Shown here one piece after another: positions 1 to 11,044 of a DNA stretch of 64,000 bases (position 1 is the first letter of the stretch; every line of letters starts with the position of its first letter). The notes beneath the pieces are model-generated. The model was given only the letters and a program-made list of their open reading frames with translations. It did no database searches and was not told the DNA's origin. The translations under genes and the position numbers were made by a program. Origin of the DNA: Nectonema munidae (taxonomy: Eukaryota > Nematomorpha > Nectonematoida > Nectonematidae); contig JAUIRK010000142.1 of the NCBI GenBank assembly GCA_030549495.1, forward strand, positions 942,001 through 1,006,000, given 5' to 3'.

Positions 1-1800
1 TTATGCACTGGAACAACTTTATGTAGTTTAAGGATTTCAGGAAAGATGCAACTTGATTGACAGCTTCACACAAAACAATACAAATGTCAGATTTTATTAA
101 CTTCAAATGATTTATGCAAATCCCATATATATCTTTCGCTTCATTCATTTTCATTTTGTCAATAACGGATAATAGAATTTCATTAGAACACAGTTCGAAT
201 TCAAAAAAATTCATTGTATTGTCAAGAAAATTAAAGTTTTTCCGATTTGGCAACGAATCATTTTGAATACAAGCAAAGCTTTCGTTGAAAATGTTTGCAA
301 GGCTAAAGTCATCATAATACTGATTATCTCTTTTAATTAATATTTTGTTATTTTTCTTTCTTCTTAGGATCATGTTAATACTTGATCAAGTTTTCTGAGT
401 AGTATCACTGTTGTGAAAAACCGTTGAGTAATACTTTTGCTTCAACTCCCTTATCTTATACTTTATACGATTTCTTAATAAAGTATACTTTTTTTTAATG
501 TTCAAATCAGTACTCTTTTTGCATTTTCGACGCAATTTATCTCGTAATTTTATCATTTGTATGACTTCATCAGTGATCCAGGAACTAAATTTTTCCTTGT
601 ATTTGTTGGTACTAAACTTAACAAATGAAGTACACTCATTGACCATGTAAGAAATTTGAGAAATCATTTGCTCAAAAATTCTTGAAGGGTTATTTGGGTA
701 CAACTCAATAATTGAAACCCAATCTATTTCACTAGACAATGAAGAGAATAAGTTCCGGTTGAATTTTTCTCTTAACTTTTCTTTTATTTTATTAACTTTA
801 AAATTGAGAGATAAAAGTAGCGGTATATGATCGGAAAAGAAGGACATACAATTGAATGATTTATAGTCAACATTATTTTCATTTAAAAAAGTTATTTTTT
901 GCGTATATAGAAGCAATTAAAAATGTATATATGCAACATGTGTATTGCTGTTTACTTCATTTTTGTTTTTGCATGCCCTTTGTGTAGAAGCACGCTTCGC
1001 CACTGATTTATTGCTATATATACTCTTTACAATATCGTACTTAAACTTAATGCCAATATTACAAAACTTGGTATTTTTTTGTTCTAATCTTAAAAATTTT
1101 AAGCAAAGAATCAAGAGGAATATTATTTTGCTCACTAATTGTAGTCTTTAAGTATTCTAACTCTAAATTAGCATCAACTCCTTTTAAATTTTTCTTTTAA
1201 ATCTTTCATGCAGACTTTGTTGAATTTATTGTGCATATCCAACGATGAGGATTCTACAATAAGAGATGAGTCTTTGGTGGACTTTATCTTATTAAAACAA
1301 AATTTATTAGCACTTGGTTGTAAAACTTTTTCAACGTGAGATATACTACTACCACTTTTTTTATGTCTGAAAAAAATCAGGTATGCGCAGAGATAAATCA
1401 GGCTTAAATATTTCAACTTGACTAGATTTTGTATTAACTTTAGCTGCGTAAGATACATTCTTATCGTTTAACTTCGGATAGGTCAAAAAATTTTTGTGAT
1501 TCTTTATACATTTTTCAATTGAATCAGTTTTTTCACTGACGGTCTTAAGATTCGTTAAAATTTCATGACAACTTTGTTTTGAATTATTAAAATTATTGAT
1601 CTTTTCTTCAATAGTATTCAACTTGGATTCAATAATTTTAATAATGTCAAAATGTTTATTTTTTTTCCATCAGAAAAAGCAGTCTTACATACGTCTTCCT
1701 TTGAAATTTCCCTCGAGAGAAGAGACTTCAGACCACCACTCTCTGCTGTACTTAGAACTGATTCAACAGTTTTTTTCATATAAAATTTTAGAGTTTTAAG
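1..1800 (-). mobile_element. Non-LTR retrotransposon (LINE), truncated by the window edge
   Basis: Read on the minus strand, 386-916 encodes the end of an apurinic-type endonuclease with its SDHIP motif, then the linker typical of LINE ORF2 (WITDEVIQMIKLRDKLRRKC). Below 385, in another frame, comes the start of the reverse transcriptase (GICINHLKLI...VLCEAVNQ), which runs off the left edge. Upstream, 1174-1621 has two overlapping lysine- and asparagine-rich reading frames that look like ORF1. The N-terminal two thirds of the endonuclease is missing between them, so the copy has an internal deletion and at least one frameshift near 385. It is a dead copy. The clade (CR1/Jockey-like) is a guess. 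Confidence 0.7.
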
Positions 1801-1841
1801 AATTTTTTATAAAATATAAACCATATGAAGATGAATTACCT

Positions 1842-1985
1842 TTATCTCACACTATATCGATCATGCAATTGAATATCAGAAGCCTATCGCAAAGTTTTCA
1901 AGTTTTTCCAAAGCGCTTTGCTTTATAGTTTTTACTGAAACCTGGAACTCGATTGATTATATAAATTTCAGACTAAATGGCTATA
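1842..1985 (+). mobile_element. LINE endonuclease N-terminal fragment
   Basis: On the plus strand, allowing frame changes, this reads IMQLNIRSLSQSF, then FTETWNSIDYINF and RLNGYKG. This is the usual start of a LINE endonuclease (LNIRSL...TETW...L.GY). It lies just beside the minus-strand LINE that lacks exactly this part, in opposite orientation, so it may be a 5' inversion of that copy or a separate insertion. Confidence 0.5.
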
Positions 1986-2120
1986 AAGGTAAAGCTACCG
2001 TAGGGTATTTTAAGGCACAATGCTTGTATCAAACTATGAGGAAAGCAGGCTTGATGCAGGATCGAACCGAAGACCTTGAGTTATCGGATCCAGCATCTAA
2101 CCAACCCTACTCACGCCCTA
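1985..2120 (-). mobile_element. tRNA-derived SINE, family 1, copy a
   Basis: Minus-strand sequence starts with a tRNA-like head (GGCGTGAGTAGGGTTGGTTA, then a B-box core CGGTTCGATCC). It continues into a body shared with the copies at 10755, 44459 and 44651, ending in TACCCTACGGTAGC. The head cannot be a working tRNA: the arms do not pair as a cloverleaf by eye and the body follows without a gap. Confidence 0.65.
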
Positions 2121-2923
2121 TATAAATTAGTGCTTTTCAAAGAAAGAAAAGAGAGTAGAGGAGGAATTCGTATTCTTTATAGGAGTTTATTTTAATTAAC
2201 TTAAAGTAATGATACAGAATAAACTGAATCCTCTACTGATTCCCATTTCGCTAAATTTACACAGTCTGGAGTAATCGTTTCTGTATTGGCTGTTCACAGG
2301 CCATTTAATACTTCGATTTTTGAATTCCTTTTATCACTTGAAGACAACTTTAAACTTGTTAAAATGAATTTTTTATCGCTCGGGACTTTAAAAATATATA
2401 TTTTGAACATTGACACAAATAAGCGATCTTTTAACTTTCTCTGTCTAATGCTTACTAATGGATTTCTTCCAACTATCTTGAAGCAGAGAGTGCAGGACTC
2501 ATAACTGTTTTGTCACAATTGAAAGTGAAGCATGCGCTTTTTCTAATGGTAAGAGATTTCATTCACCTTCGACTGAGCTCTGGAAACATAATTCCGCCAA
2601 AAGGTCGAGAAATGTTCCTCAAACCCTCTTTAACCCTTTGGGACTAATGGAAGAAGAGTGTTGCAAGGATTGAAAATCTGTTTATAAATGAAAAATTCCA
2701 TTGAAATGAAAAGAGAAGATTATACCTTGAAATGCTGGTTCTCAAAGAGTTATGCAATGGCCATGAATAATTTTAAGTTATTATTTGGAACATTTTATTT
2801 TGTTTTATGAAATAAAAAATTTAATAAGCCAAATGTGATTTATTTAAATGGAAAGAAAAGATTATGATTCAAAACTCAAACAGATGCATTACAGAAGAAG
2901 ATAAAAACAACATTTTGAAAATA
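2121..2923. other. No recognised gene
   Basis: AT-rich, with many stops in all frames. A plus-strand stretch near 2510-2670 stays open for about 50 codons (IESEACAFSNGKRFHSP...) but matches nothing I know and has no start or signal. Probably intergenic sequence or an old element. Confidence 0.4.
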
Positions 2924-3033
2924 TTAAGGTGTTGCAAGAGCTTTATAAGTATTCCAAAAAGGGTAATCAACATTTTCCAGTTGTGGATTTTCTTGTTGAA
3001 GCACATTCCAGGCATCTTGGTACAAACTCAGAA
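2924..3033 (-). CDS. Terminal exon of the putative modular gene
   Basis: After a strong acceptor (CCCTTTTCTTTTTTAG, minus strand, ending at 3034) comes an open frame entered in phase 1: LSLYQDAWNVLQQENP, continuing to ...WNTYKALATP and a TAA at 2924-2926. It encodes 35 residues, polar and aromatic, with no membrane segment. The phase matches the other exons upstream. A TTTTG-rich AT tract follows. The product is unknown. An isolated exon this short could be chance, so confidence rests mainly on acceptor quality and phase. Confidence 0.4.
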
Positions 3034-4597
3034 CTAAAAAAGAAAAGGGTAAATTAAGCAAAGTTGTGGGCACCTTTCTTAGGTGTCCGGTAATTTCATC
3101 GTTAAGTATATTCATGGCGTTGTAATTACATCATCATGTTAATTATGCCTCTGGAGTTTGTTTAAAGTGTAAGAAAATCAGCTTAAACATAGACTTATAG
3201 TCATTATCTTAAACAACCTTACCTTCATTGTGGTTAATTCATCACAGGTTAATCTCACATTCTGTGTATGTATACACCTCGCTTACAGTTTCTTGATCCT
3301 TTGTATTATTGAGTTATTAAGTGCATACCACATTTTAAATACGCTAAGCCCTCAAAATGCGTCTGGAGCATGTTTTAAGTGTGAGAAATTAAAAGAAACC
3401 CGTGACAGTGGTAATCAAATTGCTCAAATCGAGGAAACAAAAGTGATTAATGCAACGAGAGAAAAGCACTAATGACTCGGGAAAACACGCATTCCCTCGC
3501 AACGCAAGCATTCGTTGGAACTTCAAAAGCAGTTGCGAGTAAATGACCAGTTCCCCGGTAAATGAAAAGGAACAACAGAAATTTAAGAAATTTAACTGCC
3601 TGCAACTGCGATCAATTTATAAAGGAACCTCCTGAAGTATAACACACTCAAATGAGCATTTTCTTCTTTTTGACAGAGACAGTGGACCCGACAGAATAAT
3701 TTTATTTTCAACTCGTAGAAATCTTAAAGTATATTAGCAAAGCAAATAACTGGTATGCAGACGGAACTCTCTTAGACGTGGTATCATTAAACCTAATTTA
3801 TTTCCTAAATTTTTTAATAAAAATTACTCTTTCTTGGTTTACCTTTGAATTAACATGACGAAGTAATTACAACATGGTGAAGTTTAGCAAAAACGTCATC
3901 CTTTAAAATTTGTACACACAAATAATTTCTGATCAAAAAGAAGTCAAAATGTCTTTTGCGTCAGTAATTATTACTCAAGAACTATTGACTTGAAAAGTCA
4001 TTTTCTGAAAATCATGTTTTCATATTTTTCAATATTTCAAAAAATGTCTTTTCATGAAACGACTGTTAAATTGTCTTTTTTTTATGTGTCGCTAAATTAT
4101 CTAGCAACATTTTCATTGAATTGGATGATTGAGTAAATTGAAAATAAAAAATTTTAATCTTAAAAGATATTTCTTTCCTTTGTTTGAGAATAATAAATGG
4201 CGACGTCAATCAAACGGCATTTTTGTACCTGGTTAAGGCATCATCACTTTTTAATCACGTGCAACGCTTTTTAAATTGAAATATGCTCAGAGACGCAATT
4301 GTTTGAAGAATAACGACATTTGCAAAATCATGAATTTCTTTCTCCATCTTAAATCCTTTTTTAGTCATTTTAAGCTTCTTCCAGTAAAGAAGGAATTGCA
4401 CGCGAAGGAATACTCAGCTCGTTTCTTTCGGAGTAATTCCGACTAGGTCACTCGTTTGGTTGAACTTCGTAAATGAGTTATTAGCAGGATTAGATTGGTC
4501 AAGTTAGTTACCTAGTAAATAAGGAAATCTGCACACAAAATCAATTCTTCTAAAAAGCGTGGGCATCAATTTGATTTAAAGAAAATTAGCATCCTAC
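3034..4597. other. Putative intron, no recognised element
   Basis: AT-rich sequence between two predicted minus-strand exons. A plus-strand open stretch of 80 codons at 3230-3472 begins with a hydrophobic run, but it has no recognisable domain and I leave it uncalled. No transposon ends were seen. Confidence 0.3.
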
Positions 4598-4930
4598 CTT
4601 TGAAAGTCTTGCGAAATTGAGCGTGAGTTTTAACAAAGTTCTCGCTTGGAAGATGTTCTTTAGAAGCTCGAATGCCCGCCAAGACATAGAGTGTGGAGTC
4701 TTTGATCAGCTTGCCTTTAAGTGTCACCATCTTAGCTAGCTGATTGGTCTCGGGTATCTCCTTTTCTGATTCATCGACTTCCTCAATAAAACCTTTTCCC
4801 ATTACGAAGACTTCAGGAACTAAAGGTTCATTCCTGAGCATTTTAAACACCAGAGCAATTGTCACTTCTTCTTTTGTGCTATATATAGTTACATTCGGTG
4901 TGAAAAACAAGCTCAAAAGGTTCGCTTTTT
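4598..4930 (-). CDS. Symmetric phase 1-1 domain exon (module 2)
   Basis: A 333-bp exon, 111 codons, bounded by an acceptor (ATTTTATTTTTAG ending at 4931) and a donor (AAAG|GTAGG at 4597). Both junctions are in phase 1. Composition and codon use differ clearly from the AT-rich flanks. It reads KANLLSLFFTPNVTIYSTKE, then EVTIALVFKML, and ends THAQFRKTFKG. Alternating hydrophobic residues suggest a beta-sandwich domain. The start resembles the module at 9327-9587, so the two are probably paralogous domains. I do not recognise the family. The open frame continues upstream across a possible 24-nt intron to a methionine at 4970, which may be fortuitous. Confidence 0.5.
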
Positions 4931-5221
4931 CTAAAAATAAAATGTAATACTTACTCTTCATTACTTGCATAAATATCTAAAGAGGGCAGATGTGTTGAAT
5001 AAGAAAATAATTTGTATGTCATAGTTAATAAAACAAAACTACATAAAACCAGGGAAAATGCAGTGCAAAATGGCACATTGTGATCGTTCATTCCATAAAA
5101 AGACACGATTTTAGAGGCACTGTTTTGCTCCATATCATTTCTTGTACGGGATGGGATATTCTTGAGTGCTTTTACCCAAATAATCGCAACTCTTGCGCTC
5201 ACATCGTGAGAATGTGAAAGA

Positions 5222-6249
5222 AGCTCACCTGTTTTGAACTCTTTCGTTAGAATACAAATGAAGGTTTTCCTTATAACTAAGACACGGAAGTAAAATATCA
5301 CTTGGGATTTAATGAAAGACGAATGTTAAATTTATTTCATTAAATTTCTTCACTTTGGATTTTATAATTTTTCTCAGAACATAACGCTTGAAAAGTGAAT
5401 TCAATTTATGGTTGAACTGTGAAAATATTGATAGCAGGTTGCAGTACTAACTAAGCAAAGAAGAATCGAATTTAAAAGGTAACACTACTTTTTGAAGTTA
5501 TAGATTGATTGATAAGTTGCAATTTTTTACATACAATTTCAAATAATAATTAAATGGATTCTTAACTTTTGGATATAGCAATCGATACAAATCGAATTCA
5601 AATTAAGTTAAGCAGAAACTTTCAATCTTAAAAAGTGTGTTGACGGAATTATTCAAAAAGCTACATAGAAATAATGACTTGGTATTTGTGATGTCTGAAT
5701 TTTGATGATTTTTAACTGATTCAGACGAATTCTTCATTTTAAGGGAGATCAAGTGGTTTTGAAAAGCATATCAATTTTTGACACAAGTGTTGTACTAGTT
5801 GGATTCCTTTTTCTAGTTTAGAGTTATAAAGTGTGCCAGTTCTGTTGGGTTTTAGACACGGTCTATTACCCTTAAGCTAAGTGACGCTAATATATCAATA
5901 GTCTGAGATATAATAAAAATAGTAATGAGTTTTATCTCACTTATGACGAAAATAACTTCATTGATAAAATAGTGTACAAAATGTACACATATGGTATTTA
6001 GCATATGATTGCAATGCATTTCCCTTGACATCAAAGGTATGATGGATTTCTTTAAATTTGTCGATTACGTTTGTAAGAATGAAGTGCATTATAAATGTAA
6101 AAAGATGTATTTTAGATACTTCTTGTTTTCTTACTATCGTTGCTTCGTCTTCCTTCTTTTTTTGTTATAGCTTACTTTTTGTTATACCTCTTATTTGCGC
6201 ATTTTGCTTCAAATGGAGAAAAAAGAACTTCCTTCAAAAACGCGTGTGA
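5222..6249. other. Putative intron; possible small exon at its start
   Basis: On the minus strand, 5229-5300 reads VIFYFRVLVIRKTF...TKEFKT and ends at a good donor (ACAG|GTGAGC) in phase 1, like the end of a beta-strand module. The acceptor is weak (CCCAAG), so this exon is only a candidate. The rest is AT-rich and featureless up to the piggyBac fragment. Confidence 0.3.
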
Positions 6250-6521
6250 TGAATCCTATACCACCAGCTTCTATTTAATGAAGAAGAAATAAAAGCGTGC
6301 TTTGCAATTTTAATCAGAGCTGGTCACGATAGAGACAGTATGAGTAATTTGCAAGACCTTTGGGCTGTTAAAAGATAGGCCTCCTTTTTAGCGTGCCACT
6401 ATGAGCTTAATTCGTTTTAGGGGTTTTCTTCATTGTTTAAGATTCGACAATTTTGGATTTAGAAATGAAAGAATACCGTTAGACAAATTAGCAGCAATAA
6501 GAGATGAACAAATTTTCAAGT
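6250..6521 (+). pseudogene. piggyBac transposase fragment, split by a Tigger insertion
   Basis: Plus strand reads LFNEEEIKACFAILIRAGHD, then a stop, then MSLIRFRGFLHCLRFDNFGF and IPLDKLAAIRDEQIF. This matches the piggyBac region just before the first catalytic aspartate (LFTLEEIKAFIGLLILAG...MSRDRF..I.R.LRFDN...DKLAAIR). After the Tigger at 6524-8322 the sequence resumes with a weak trace (LNCANKFNYHI, like the FI.NCQ.NY.P segment) and then fades. It is degenerate and old, since an intact Tigger sits inside it. Confidence 0.6.
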
Positions 6522-6523
6522 TA

Positions 6524-8322
6524 CCGTATTTTTCGGACTATAAGGCGCACTCTGAAGATTTTTTTTTAACTAAAAATTTCAATGCGCCTTATAATATGGT
6601 GCGTCTTATATACTGAAATTTACATAAAAAAAATTATTTTCAATCAAAATTTAAGTTTTTTTCATTTTATGTTTAAATCAATTCACTTTTACTTGTTATT
6701 TGTTAAAACTGAAATGGCTTACTTTAATTAAGCTAGGTTCATTTATTTACGCTATTGCTTTTCCCTAATAAATTAGTTTTTTATTTCAGATTATTCAAGT
6801 TTGAATTTGTTTTTGAACTTTTCATTATAAATTTTCAATTATGCCTGTAAAACGACATGCATATGATGCTGGTTTTAAAATAAGAATTATTGACTATTCG
6901 AAAGAGCATGGGAATAGGGCAACTGCAAGAGAATTCAACATAAATGAGTCTGTGGTTAGAAAATGGAGGATACAAGAAGACGACTTAAAACAAGTGAAGA
7001 AAACAAAACGAAGTTTTAGAGGTAACAAAGCTAGATGGCCTCAGTTGGAAAATGATCTCGAACAGTGGGTAATAGAACAAAGAACAATGGGTAGAGGTAT
7101 ATCAACGATTTCGATCAGATTGAAAGTAAAAGCCTTAGCACATGAAATGAAAATTAAAGAGTTCCAAGGAGGTTCATCATGGTGTTTTCGCTTTATGAAG
7201 AGGAAAAATCTTTCAATACGCACAAAAACTACTGTTTCGCAACAACTACCAAAAGACTACAAAGAAAAAGTTTGTGTTTTCAAAAGTTACCTCAAAGAAA
7301 TTGTCTCTCAAAGAAATATTAAACTGACACACATTACTAATATGGATGAAATTCCACTCACTTTCGATATTCCTATGAACCGTACAGTAGATAAAAAAGG
7401 AACAAGTTCGGTATCAATTTCTACTACAGGAAATGAAAAATCGTGCTTCACTGTAGTTCTTGCATGTCAAGCCAATGGCTCTAAACTCCCACCCATGATA
7501 ATTTTCAAACGAAAGACTTTACCAAAAGATAAGTTTCCATCTGGAATTATTATTAAAGCTAATTCAAAGGGGTGGATGGACGAGCAAAAGATGAGCGAGT
7601 GGCTTAATGAAGTATTTGTTAAAAGATCTGATGGTTTTTTCCATTCATCGCCGTCATTGTTGATTTGCGACTCTATGCGTGCTCACATCACCGATAAGAT
7701 AAAGGCTCACGTTAAAAAAATTAACACGCAATTAGCAATAATTCCTGGTGGTTTGACGAAGGAGTTACAACCTTTGGATATTACTGCGAATAGATCCTTT
7801 AAAGTTAAATTAAGAGCTCTATGGGAGCGCTGGATGACAGATGGCGAACACACTTTCACGAAAACTGGAAGGCAACGACGTGTTGATTACTCCACCATTA
7901 GTAAGTGGATTCTAGAAGCTTGGTCTAAAGTCTCTCCTTCATGCATAATTCGCGGTTTTAATAAAGCTGGAATTATTGATGATTTGGAAATAACTAGAGA
8001 AGATTCTGACTCTACTGATGATGAATCACTTGATTATTCAGTGAGCGAAGAGATTGCTCAACTTTTAAATTCCGACACAGAAAATGAAGGGTTTGAAGGA
8101 TTTCAAAGCGAATAATAAAAGCAATTTAATTTTTTCTTATTTTGATTAAAGCGTTATTTCAATAAACTATTAGCCTAATTACCTAGTATATTGGTTTTAA
8201 GTTAAGATTTTTAATGCGCCTAATAATCCGGTGCGCCTTATATATGAAGCAAGTAAACCTTTTTGTATTTTTTTGAGTTTGCGCCTTATAATCCAGTGCG
8301 CCTTATAGTCCGAAAAATACCG
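6524..8322 (+). mobile_element. Complete Tigger/pogo-type transposon
   Basis: A 1799-bp element flanked by TA on both sides (6522-6523 and 8323-8324), the target duplication of the Tc1/mariner-pogo superfamily. The terminal inverted repeats are about 27 bp: left CCGTATTTTTCGGACTATAA, right (inward) CGGTATTTTTCGGACTATAA, both going on to GGCGCAC, with one mismatch seen. Inside each end are further copies of a TGCGCCTTATA motif (6585-6612 and 8214-8305), probably subterminal binding sites. The single transposase frame is open. Near-perfect ends plus an open gene point to a young, possibly autonomous copy. Confidence 0.9.
6841..8115 (+). CDS. Pogo/Tigger-family transposase, open reading frame intact
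   Basis: 424 codons from ATG to TAA, no interruption. It encodes a DDE/D transposase that would cut and rejoin its own element in the nucleus. Residues 1-50 form a psq-type helix-turn-helix (FKIRIIDYSKEHGNRATARE...VRKW). Residues about 65-130 are the second, CENP-B/Tc5-type helix-turn-helix (WCFRFMKRKNLSIR). The catalytic core has D169 (NMDEIPLTFD), D277 (LLICDSMRAHIT) and D313 (GGLTKELQPLDI), all at the family's usual sites. The tail from about 390 is acidic (SDSTDDESLDYS), as in relatives. Length is normal. The antisense open frame at 7041-7223 is a shadow. It lies inside a probable host intron. Confidence 0.92.
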   Translation: MPVKRHAYDAGFKIRIIDYSKEHGNRATAREFNINESVVRKWRIQEDDLKQVKKTKRSFRGNKARWPQLENDLEQWVIEQRTMGRGISTISIRLKVKALAHEMKIKEFQGGSSWCFRFMKRKNLSIRTKTTVSQQLPKDYKEKVCVFKSYLKEIVSQRNIKLTHITNMDEIPLTFDIPMNRTVDKKGTSSVSISTTGNEKSCFTVVLACQANGSKLPPMIIFKRKTLPKDKFPSGIIIKANSKGWMDEQKMSEWLNEVFVKRSDGFFHSSPSLLICDSMRAHITDKIKAHVKKINTQLAIIPGGLTKELQPLDITANRSFKVKLRALWERWMTDGEHTFTKTGRQRRVDYSTISKWILEAWSKVSPSCIIRGFNKAGIIDDLEITREDSDSTDDESLDYSVSEEIAQLLNSDTENEGFEGFQSE

Positions 8323-8324
8323 TA

Positions 8325-9326
8325 ATTTAAATTGTGCAAACAAATTTAACTATCATATCATTCTTAAAAGGCCTCAAATGGCAACTCTAAAGTTTCAAAA
8401 AATGATTTTAAAATTTGCTAGTATTTGATTGAGAAAAAAACAATACCAGCGCATACATTTTAGACATTTTAACTTTTTAAAAATAATAATAGACATAGAC
8501 CAAAGACTGTTGCATGCAAATGCAAACCGTGGAACTGCGTCACTCTGTTTCACTGGTGCGTGCGATACGTGTGGTGTACAGTCAAAGGATCTAAAGGTGC
8601 AAAAAGTGCTAATGAGTAGTGAAGTTTTGTATTATAGACCTGTTGAGTAAATCTTTACTTTTACTTAATAACTAAAAAACTGCAATATACATAAATATAG
8701 TAACCTATCTATGCAAAATTTGGAAAATCTTGTTTTGTAGTTTTTTGGCAAATGACCAACATAAAAGTAGTGGGTATGTCGTCCTATATACATATTGTTA
8801 TATTCACATATATCACTTTTTTCGTAATATTTGATGTTTAATATCTTTTCAAAAGTTGTTCAAATTTTTTGAAATTTTGATTTGCGTTTGCAATTTTTAA
8901 GAGCTTTGCAAAGTTTGGTCAGTTTACATTTTGTCGAAAAAAAGTTATACGAGCTCAAAGTTTTTACATAAAGATATAGATTTGGCTCTAGCTTCTTCAG
9001 GATATAAAATGCTTTTGAAGCTTTGCCAAGCTACCGATAACTGGTTAGGTCCTTTCAACGTGATTTAAAGTACCCTTGCTCATATTTCACCATTAAAGGC
9101 CTTTTCTTACAAACATGGCGTGAGTATTTTATTTTATACGGGGATGGAAAATTACAGAGTCGCGGAATATTTGTCGCACTAATTCTTACATGCGAAGAGC
9201 TAAGGAAAGTTTAGGTGGGAGAGCTTGAATAATTGTATTCCAAGCGCGCATACGATGTTGACAAGGAGCGTTTTAAAAGAAAATGCGTTCTCTTAAAATT
9301 ATAAATAATCATTAAAAAACTCTTAC
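8325..9326. other. Rest of piggyBac relic and putative intron
   Basis: The first 150 bases may continue the piggyBac relic. A 73-codon frame at 8429-8650 has a C..C pair (CFTGACDTCG) but no recognisable family. The remainder is AT-rich. Confidence 0.3.
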
Positions 9327-9587
9327 CAAACTTTATGAACGTGAAAGCAAATATTTCTTCGATATTTGGAAAGTATATAGTGAATTGGAAATTTTCTTCC
9401 AAGATTTGATCACTTTTTATACGAAGTGCAATGTATTTTCCCATCAAATCTGTTTCAATCGCTAGATTTGATTGGGGATATACTTCTTCTTCTGAAGGCA
9501 GGAGAAATCTAAAGTCCATACTAAACACTTCGCTTTCTTCAGTGAAGAAATGGACATCACCTTTTGGACCAATGAATTTGATTTTTC
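9327..9587 (-). CDS. Symmetric phase 1-1 domain exon (module 1)
   Basis: A 261-bp exon (87 codons) with an acceptor (GATAAAATTTTAG, ending at 9588) and a strong donor (TTTG|GTAAGAG at 9326), both in phase 1. It reads KIKFIGPKGDVHFFTEESEV, then FSMDFRFLLPSEEEV, and ends with strand-like EIFAFTFIKFG. The pattern suggests an extracellular beta-rich domain. The first 40 residues align by eye with the module at 4598-4930. The frame stays open beyond the donor into the intron, so the open frame alone misplaces the 3' end. Family unknown. Confidence 0.5.
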
Positions 9588-10754
9588 CTAAAATTTTATC
9601 GTATACTTCTTTTTAACTCGCCAAATCTAATTTCCCTACAACCGTAAAAAAGGTAAACTTGAATTCATACTAAATCTCTTCTTGACATTCATGAGGGTGA
9701 TCCATAAGGATGAATTATTATTTGCTTTTCTATTTTTTAAATTTTTTCTCATCCTACGGCAAATTCACTCATCATTATAAAACATGAGCTGCCTATTCAG
9801 AACCTCGGATAAACCCGAAACCTTGCTGACCACATGAAGTTGATTGCGAACGCAAAGTTTCCCGTATTAATTAATTTATACGCTCCGAAAAGTACAGAAA
9901 TCAACAGCGTTTTTGTTTAATCTCAAAATCTAGGAATATAAAAATTCCAATTAATTTAAATAATAAATAATCATTTGAAGCATTGTGTATCTTTCAACTT
10001 TTCTTAATTTTTGAATCACTATGGCACGCACCCCACATTCATTTACTGGGGCAAAAGAGACGAGAAGGCAGGCAGCACTTTGAGCTTGGCACGAGTATCA
10101 CAAAGGGCGTCGTTCCTTGAGTGTCTTTGGCAAACTTCACCAAACCGCAAACAGTCGCGTTCAGCTCCAACAGACAAAGGAAGCTGATGCATCATCCTGG
10201 TAGGAGTGGATAAACGACTTCAATTTGAGGTTTGCTGCAGATTACCTTGTTCAATTTTATCGTTGTTAAGAGTTACTACTATCCACTCAAAATTTTTTGA
10301 ATAAATGAACTAAATCAATTTTCTTACTTATAAATAATTCCTTTAAAACTTAAATGATATAAAAGACGTCATTTTCTTTAGCCTATCGTTCTGTTTTTGG
10401 AAATGAGTAGAAACTTCAATGAAATTGCAGAAAAAATGCAAATACTTTGACACACCTTTCTACCGATTTCATAAACGGAACCTAAATTTTCCAAAGACAC
10501 AGACGGGGATAAGAAACGAGCTTGTGGATCTACCTGCGTGCAGAGCTGGAGGAAGAAAGGGCAAAAGATATCAGTGCTTCAAGCAAGTTCTAGGGTTATC
10601 TGATCGATTATTTTGACGTGAAAATGAGGAATACTCCTTCTGTGTCTCACGCCGCACGCAAACCTGAACTTAGTGAGATCCGAGCACTGAAGCTGCTTTG
10701 ATCAGCCCAAATGTATTGATCCTTTAGTGGGAAGGAGATCATTGATGTCTTTTG
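9588..10754. other. Putative intron with uncertain coding traces
   Basis: Minus-strand 10650-10740 reads SFPLKDQYIWADQSSFSA and ends in phase 1 at a possible donor (TTCAG|GTTTGCG). It could be the 3' part of a third module cut by the SINE next to it. Another GC-richer minus-strand stretch at 10046-10200 is open for about 54 codons with four cysteines (ERDCLRFGEVCQRHS...LCDTRAK) but lacks clear splice sites. Both are tentative. Confidence 0.25.
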
Positions 10755-10889
10755 GATAATAATAATAATAGTAATAATAATAATAATAATGCGCTGTTTG
10801 TATCGAACTATGAGAAAAGTAGTCTGATGCGAGAACGAACCCAAGACCTTGAGTTATCGAAACCCTGTATCTAACCAACATTACTCAGT
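10755..10889 (-). mobile_element. tRNA-derived SINE, family 1, copy b
   Basis: Minus strand: a GTTGGTTAGATAC head with GGTCTTGGGTTCG box B, a short body, then a TAA-type microsatellite (10757-10790) as its 3' tail. The body is truncated compared with the copies at 44.5-44.8 kb. Confidence 0.6.
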
Positions 10890-11044
10890 TCAATTTCAAA
10901 AACAATTTTCGGTTCAAAGCCAAATGTAATCGTGATAAACATAAGATTAGTAATTTTACTGAAGCCTGTATAAAAGCGGACCGAGCTGTGGTAATTCTAA
11001 GACCAACAAGTTTTCTTATGAGGGGATGCAAATGTCAAGTTTAC

